Below, one piece after another: positions 6,458 to 10,497 of a stretch of DNA of 10,497 nt. The DNA is from Chloroflexota bacterium (GTDB lineage Bacteria; Chloroflexota; Dehalococcoidia; Dehalococcoidales; JAUYDJ01), in contig JAUYDJ010000164.1 of the NCBI GenBank assembly GCA_030690025.1, positions 1 through 10,497 of the forward strand. Reading direction: 5' to 3'. The notes beneath the pieces were generated by a model. That model did not search any database, was not told the origin of the DNA, and saw only the letters and a list, made by a program, of their open reading frames with translations. Made by a program: the position numbers and the translations under genes. How positions within the stretch are numbered: the first letter of the stretch is position 1; each line of letters begins with the position of its first letter.

Positions 6458-7915
6458 CTATTTCCCCGGCGAGCGCTCATCGAACTTCTTGAAACTCTCT
6501 AATCTAAAGCTTTTCTTCAGTGTACGCCACATACTCACTGGCCCCATCTTGACCGGGTAGACCCTGGTCTTATTGAGATAGACTTTAGCCAGATAGTAGG
6601 CCAGGAAGTAGACCTTATTATAGGGCAGGTGAATAAGCCGCTTCAGTACCAGGTTCCTCAAAAAGGGAAACCAGATAACCAGCAGGCCCAGTGTAGACAG
6701 GTTCCGCTGGATATTCTTCTCCTTCTCGGTGAAGCAGGAAAGGGGCGACTTATTCATGTATGACATATGCAGCCCTGAATAATCCGGCTGGTATATACCC
6801 TTTTTGATGCAGAACTCGCCGAGGTCGGTGTGAGGGTAGGGGTGGAAGATAGGGAACTCCACGAACGAGGCTTTAGCCTTCAGGTTCAGGTCTATGGTCT
6901 GGATTTCCTCGGCCAGGGTGGCGTAGGGCAGCCCCAGGATGTTGTTGGAGAAGGTATGGATGCCGTGCTTTCGGCAAATATGGAAAGCGCTCACAATTTG
7001 CTCGTCACTCATATTCCGTTTCAGCACTTCGTTACGGAAGCGCGGATTACCGGCTTCGATTGACATGCTTACGGAAAAGCAGCCGGCTTCTTTAAGCAAA
7101 CTGGCGATGTCTTCAGTCATCAAATCAGCCCGGGTCAGGCAGTGGAAGGGCAGTCCTATTTTCTGCTTGTACTTGGCAGCAAACTCCCTGAGCCAGTCAT
7201 CCGCCTGATAGGTAAAGATATCATCGTAGAATTTGACGCAGTCAGTGCGGTATTTGCTTTTTACCCGCTGGACTTCTTCAATGACATAGTCCACGGAATG
7301 CCTGCGGATGATTTTACCTTTACCCTGATATAGCTTGCGGAAGACATGGTTAAAGCAATAGGTGCAATTATAAGGGCAGCCGCGCGACGCCATGAAGCTC
7401 CTCAATGGCCATTGCTTCATCTCTGTCGTTTCGTAGAAAAGTTCCCGGTCGGGAAACGGCAGATTGTCCAGGTCCTGGTACAGGTCCCGGATTCCGTTAT
7501 CACTTCCCTGCCGGGTGACGATGTTTCTTAGAGTGCCGATATCACCCCCACCCGCCACCCGTTCCAAAAGTTCCGGGAACGCTTCATCACCCTCGCCAAT
7601 ACATACTGCGTCCAGGGTCGTCTCATTGATGAACTGGGGGAAGAATGTGATATGTGGCCCGCCCATGATGGTGAAAACATCAGGGGACCTGGACTTAATC
7701 AGCTTATTGGCTTCAATATAGTATTTATGTTCCCCGGTGGAGGCGCTGTAGGCAATCATGTCCGGCTTCAAGGTTTGAATCTTATCCAGTATGTTTTCCC
7801 GGCTCAATATGCCGAGGTGCGTGGAGTGGCCGCCCGCCTTAGCCAGAGCCGAAAGCAGCATGACACCGATTGAGTCGATGTAGTCTATGGCCTGGACAAT
7901 AAACAGGATTTTCAT
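6458..7915 (-). CDS. B12-binding-domain radical SAM protein
   Basis: This 485-residue enzyme has a B12-binding-like Rossmann domain at the N-terminus (about 1-130; GGPHITFFPQ at 85-94 and CIGEGDEAFPELL at 105-117 are typical). A radical SAM domain with CxxxCxxC follows (Cys180, Cys184, Cys187 in SRGCPYNCTYCFN), which binds the [4Fe-4S] cluster that cleaves SAM. The cobalamin domain lacks the DxHxxG histidine, as many members of this class do. The last 100 residues are basic and hydrophobic (LLVIWFPFLRNLVLKRLIH) and could associate with the membrane. Members carry out difficult methylations or rearrangements, for example on lipids, bacteriochlorophyll precursors or antibiotics; the substrate here cannot be deduced. 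AAGGA precedes the ATG. It lies 51 bases downstream of the aminotransferase gene on the same strand, so the two are probably co-transcribed and may act on one glycan or lipid product. Confidence 0.9.
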   Translation of the reverse strand: MKILFIVQAIDYIDSIGVMLLSALAKAGGHSTHLGILSRENILDKIQTLKPDMIAYSASTGEHKYYIEANKLIKSRSPDVFTIMGGPHITFFPQFINETTLDAVCIGEGDEAFPELLERVAGGGDIGTLRNIVTRQGSDNGIRDLYQDLDNLPFPDRELFYETTEMKQWPLRSFMASRGCPYNCTYCFNHVFRKLYQGKGKIIRRHSVDYVIEEVQRVKSKYRTDCVKFYDDIFTYQADDWLREFAAKYKQKIGLPFHCLTRADLMTEDIASLLKEAGCFSVSMSIEAGNPRFRNEVLKRNMSDEQIVSAFHICRKHGIHTFSNNILGLPYATLAEEIQTIDLNLKAKASFVEFPIFHPYPHTDLGEFCIKKGIYQPDYSGLHMSYMNKSPLSCFTEKEKNIQRNLSTLGLLVIWFPFLRNLVLKRLIHLPYNKVYFLAYYLAKVYLNKTRVYPVKMGPVSMWRTLKKSFRLESFKKFDERSPGK

Positions 7916-7966
7916 GGTTCCTTCTTAATTCGGTCCAAAACTTAGTGCAATTCTACCGAGGTATTT

Positions 7967-9124
7967 TCACGCCTTGTAAAATTTTCTCATGGTCTCGATT
8001 ACGTATCCCAGCTGCCCTTCGGTCAGATGCTGGTGGACCGGCAGAGTAAGTATTGACCTTGCCTGGGCTTCGCACACCGGGAAGTCCCCCTCCTTATAGC
8101 CCAGATATTGGGCGGCTTCCTGAAGATGCAGCGGTACGGGGTAGTGTATTTTGGCCTCAACTCCGTTTTCGTTCAGGTATTTGTACAGATTATTCCTATC
8201 TTTAGCCTGGACCACGTAGGTGTGGTAGACCTGCCTGACATTAGGCTTCCTCGGCGGCACGGTGATGTAATCGCTCAGTCTGGCTAGCCCCTCATCGTAT
8301 ATTCGGGCGTGTTTAATTCTTGTATTCGTGATATCGTCGAGGTCATTCATCAGGCGGAGGGCGACTATTGCCTGGAGGGTATCCAGCCGGCTGTTGTAGC
8401 CCCAGATGACGCACTCATCCCGGTTCTTCTCGCCATGGTTTCTCAGCAGCATCAGCTTATCATATAGTTCCTTTGAATTGGTGGTCGCCATGCCGCCGTC
8501 TCCCCATACGTTAAGGTTCTTCAACGGGTGCATGCTGAAACAGCCGGTGATACCGAATGACCCGGCCGCCTTGCCGTCAATAGTGGCACTTACTGCCTGT
8601 GCAGCATCCTCTATGACGTGTAGCTTATGCCGTTTGGCTATATCCATGATTCGGCGCATATCCGCCGGATTACCGGTCAGGTGCACCGGGATAATAGACT
8701 TGGTCCGAGGCGTTATGGCGGCTTCTATCAGGTTGGGGTCGATGTTATATTCATCGTCAACATCCACGAATACCGGCCGGGCACCGACATTGGCTATGGA
8801 GGCTGTTGTTGCCAGGAAGCTGTTGGGTGCAGTAATGACCTCATCCCCCGGGCCAATGTTGAGCACTTTCATACTGAGAAAGAGGGCATCAGTCCCGGAG
8901 TTAAGCCCGACGGCGTGCCTGGTCTGACATACCTGCGCAAACCTGGTCTCGAACTCCTTAACTTGCGGGCCGAGGGTGTACTGGCCGGTCTTCAGCAGCA
9001 GCTCTCTGATGTCATTAAGCATATCCTCGGCATGGGCTTGCTTGGGTAAATCAATATATTTTACCTTGACATTCTTTGTGTTCACGCTGAACTGGTCGAT
9101 GAGATAAGAATAACCTACTTTCAT
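7967..9124 (-). CDS. DegT/DnrJ/EryC1/StrS-family PLP-dependent sugar aminotransferase
   Basis: This 385-residue enzyme has the full family architecture: GLNSGTDAL (73-81) for cofactor phosphate binding, VIEDAAQA (170-177) with Asp173 that contacts the pyridine nitrogen, and FSMHPLKNLNVWGDGG (196-211) with Lys202 as the Schiff-base lysine. The C-terminal 'NGVEAKIHYPVPLHLQ' also matches. These enzymes transfer an amino group from glutamate to keto-sugar nucleotides in the synthesis of O-antigen, exopolysaccharide, glycoprotein or antibiotic sugars. Length is typical (360-400). The N-terminus has about 20 residues before the usual start (VKYIDLPKQ), but GGAGG six bases before the ATG supports the call. 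It ends in TGA. It is the first gene of the apparent operon with the radical SAM gene. The sugar substrate cannot be told from sequence. Confidence 0.93.
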   Translation of the reverse strand: MKVGYSYLIDQFSVNTKNVKVKYIDLPKQAHAEDMLNDIRELLLKTGQYTLGPQVKEFETRFAQVCQTRHAVGLNSGTDALFLSMKVLNIGPGDEVITAPNSFLATTASIANVGARPVFVDVDDEYNIDPNLIEAAITPRTKSIIPVHLTGNPADMRRIMDIAKRHKLHVIEDAAQAVSATIDGKAAGSFGITGCFSMHPLKNLNVWGDGGMATTNSKELYDKLMLLRNHGEKNRDECVIWGYNSRLDTLQAIVALRLMNDLDDITNTRIKHARIYDEGLARLSDYITVPPRKPNVRQVYHTYVVQAKDRNNLYKYLNENGVEAKIHYPVPLHLQEAAQYLGYKEGDFPVCEAQARSILTLPVHQHLTEGQLGYVIETMRKFYKA

Positions 9125-9188
9125 TTTTGCCTCCTTTTTCAGCTTCTTCGGTCAAATCTCCTAAAAGCCTATCGTAAATATTAGCTTT

Positions 9189-9202
9189 CTTTATTAATAA
9201 AG
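9189..9202. promoter_or_regulatory. Perfect 14-bp AT-rich palindrome upstream of the aminotransferase
   Basis: CTTTATTAATAAAG is its own reverse complement. It lies about 65 bases before the aminotransferase start and 27 bases beyond the stop of the upstream gene, so it could be an operator of the operon or part of a termination region. No bound protein can be inferred. Confidence 0.3.
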
Positions 9203-9228
9203 GTCCTCATTCTAACCTGTACTACTTT

Positions 9229-10497
9229 CTACCGCCATTTGGATGACGGCGTCGTCATCAAAGTCGCCCCATCAAAAAAGGCGACACCAGTGGCAGAACT
9301 GTTAACATTGAGAGTAATAAGCACCTGGCTGGCTGCAGAGTCAATGTAATTCCTCACCACAATCTGTTCCCAGTCGCCGCTGTTGGCGTAGGAACTGATA
9401 GCCATAGGCCCAGAAATGTCCTGAATATCCACCTGGATGGCGTCAGGAGTGGTATTCTGGCTCTTCACCCAAACGGAGAACTGAACATAGCAACCCCGGA
9501 ACCTGGTTCCTCGAGGGATTTCATAGCGGATAAACGAGTTGCCGATGGAGGAGGAACGCAACAGGGCCGAGGCTGAGCCTTCCTTTATATCATCCAGCTG
9601 GGTATACTTTTCCACGGGTTCAGGTCTGCCGCCGCGGTTATTTATCCACTGGTCCGGCACATAGACACCTCCTCTGGGTAGGTCAGTCCAGGACCAGGAT
9701 TCGAAGGAGCCATTGGTGAACTCGGCCAGGGGAGTGAGATAGGATACAAACTCCGGCTCATCCTGCTGGGCAGGTTTTGGCGTGGGCACGGGACTGGGTG
9801 GAGTGGTGGCGATAACGGCGTTGTCGAAGAAGGCGCCGTCAGTAGCTGCCGCCTTTACGTTGAGAGTGATAATGACCTGTTCGGCGCTGGCGTCTATCTG
9901 TCTGCCCACCACAATCTGCTGCCAGTCATCAGTGTTGTCATAGGAACGGACAACTATGGGACCGACAATATCCTGAATATCCACCTGAATGGCTTCCGGG
10001 GCAGTGTTAGTGCTTTTCACCCAGACTGAAAACTGAACGTAGCCGCCGCGGAACCTGGCGCCGAGAGGGATTTCGTAGCGGATAAAGGAGTTGCCCGCAG
10101 AAGAAGGCCGCACCAGTGCTGAGGCTGAGCCATCCTTTATACCATCGGGCAGGGTATACTTTCCCAGAGAACCCCCGCTGCCGTCCTGGTGATATACCCA
10201 CCGCTCAGGCAAGAGGAGACCTCCCGGTAAGGTAGTCCAGGACTCGAAGGAGCCATTGGTGAACTCAGTGAATGGTATCGTGCTCGGCTTGCTGGCAGTG
10301 ATGTTCTCCCCGTTTGGAGGCAGCGCTTTGCCTCCGCTATCGCCGGTCACTGTTTTGTCGCCAGCGTTGAGTTGGGGTGGAAGAGGCGTCTCCGGTGCTG
10401 ACTTCTCTGTATCGAATTTGTAGAGGAGGAAGCGCTTGGTCTCAGGCACCCCGTTCGGTACAAATCCATACTGCTCCAGCGACCATGCTTTGGCATC
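9229..10497 (-). CDS. C-terminal part of a protein with two tandem CBM-like beta-sandwich domains (5' partial)
   Basis: The frame is open to the window edge (16 codons before a GTG at 10447-10449), so only the C-terminal 422 codons are visible. After a stretch containing 'KRFLLYKFDTEKS' comes a Pro/Gly/Thr-rich linker. Two homologous domains follow, at about residues 63-214 and 244-399 counted from the GTG, joined by a PPSPVPTPKP linker. Each starts FTNGSFESW, contains GNSFIRYEIP, RFRG.YVQFSVWVKS and AIQVDIQDI.GP, and ends with an ITLNV strand and FFD. This pattern of aromatic and beta-strand repeats resembles jelly-roll carbohydrate-binding modules; Pro/Thr linkers are common in extracellular proteins. 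The upstream part, perhaps a glycosyltransferase or hydrolase, is outside the window, so the overall function is unknown. The stop is 104 bases before the aminotransferase start, on the same strand. Confidence 0.75.
   Translation of the reverse strand, partial: DAKAWSLEQYGFVPNGVPETKRFLLYKFDTEKSAPETPLPPQLNAGDKTVTGDSGGKALPPNGENITASKPSTIPFTEFTNGSFESWTTLPGGLLLPERWVYHQDGSGGSLGKYTLPDGIKDGSASALVRPSSAGNSFIRYEIPLGARFRGGYVQFSVWVKSTNTAPEAIQVDIQDIVGPIVVRSYDNTDDWQQIVVGRQIDASAEQVIITLNVKAAATDGAFFDNAVIATTPPSPVPTPKPAQQDEPEFVSYLTPLAEFTNGSFESWSWTDLPRGGVYVPDQWINNRGGRPEPVEKYTQLDDIKEGSASALLRSSSIGNSFIRYEIPRGTRFRGCYVQFSVWVKSQNTTPDAIQVDIQDISGPMAISSYANSGDWEQIVVRNYIDSAASQVLITLNVNSSATGVAFFDGATLMTTPSSKWR
9253..10263 (-). 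repeat. Tandem duplication encoding the two CBM-like domains
   Basis: The two copies (about 9808-10263 and 9253-9720) remain similar at DNA level, for example AGGAGCCATTGGTGAACTC in both (plus-strand reading) and matching TCCTGAATATCCACCTG segments. They are separated by the linker-coding stretch. The divergence, including many third-position changes, shows an old intragenic duplication kept under selection. Confidence 0.75.

Overview
The window most likely comes from a free-living bacterium of moderate GC content. The gene set (HTH gene plus type IV prepilin, XFP phosphoketolase, DUF4870 protein, B12-binding radical SAM enzyme, DegT aminotransferase) and the intergenic TCATTGCGAG-type hairpin repeat suggest an uncultured Chloroflexota, perhaps Dehalococcoidia. 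That placement is inference; no rRNA marker is present. UGA is an ordinary stop codon here: it ends the phosphoketolase, DUF4870 and aminotransferase genes.

Layout. Positions 1-96 (minus) hold the start of a gene that leaves the window, possibly a group II intron reverse transcriptase. Positions 480-1168 (minus) hold a small helix-turn-helix protein followed by a type IV prepilin; mutually exclusive RNA hairpins lie upstream. Positions 1640-2078 hold an N-terminally truncated ImmA/IrrE metallopeptidase remnant directly 3' of a tRNA-Gly(CCC). Positions 2148-2221 hold a hairpin repeat. Positions 2382-4796 (plus) encode a complete phosphoketolase. Positions 4950-5744 (plus) encode a methionine sulfoxide reductase MsrA interrupted by an in-frame TGA. 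Positions 5923-6249 (minus) encode a small DUF4870 membrane protein. Positions 6458-9124 (minus) hold a probable two-gene operon, an aminotransferase followed by a radical SAM enzyme. Positions 9229-10497 (minus) hold the C-terminal part of a protein with two tandem beta-rich, carbohydrate-binding-like domains.

Main finding. The TGA at 5139-5141 sits exactly where MsrA proteins carry their catalytic cysteine (the GCFWG motif reads G-TGA-FWG). The frame stays open and conserved on both sides. Downstream lies a hairpin whose spacing and loop match the bacterial SECIS pattern. The simplest reading is one 264-residue, exported, lipoprotein-like selenoprotein MsrA that routine gene calling would split into two hypothetical ORFs. 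Its substrate-binding loop also appears shortened relative to classical MsrA.

How the genes relate. The phosphoketolase (carbon metabolism, acetyl phosphate) and the envelope MsrA (repair of oxidised surface proteins) share a strand but need not be co-regulated. The aminotransferase and radical SAM pair looks like part of an envelope or glycan modification pathway, and the CBM-like protein next to it may belong to the same surface theme.
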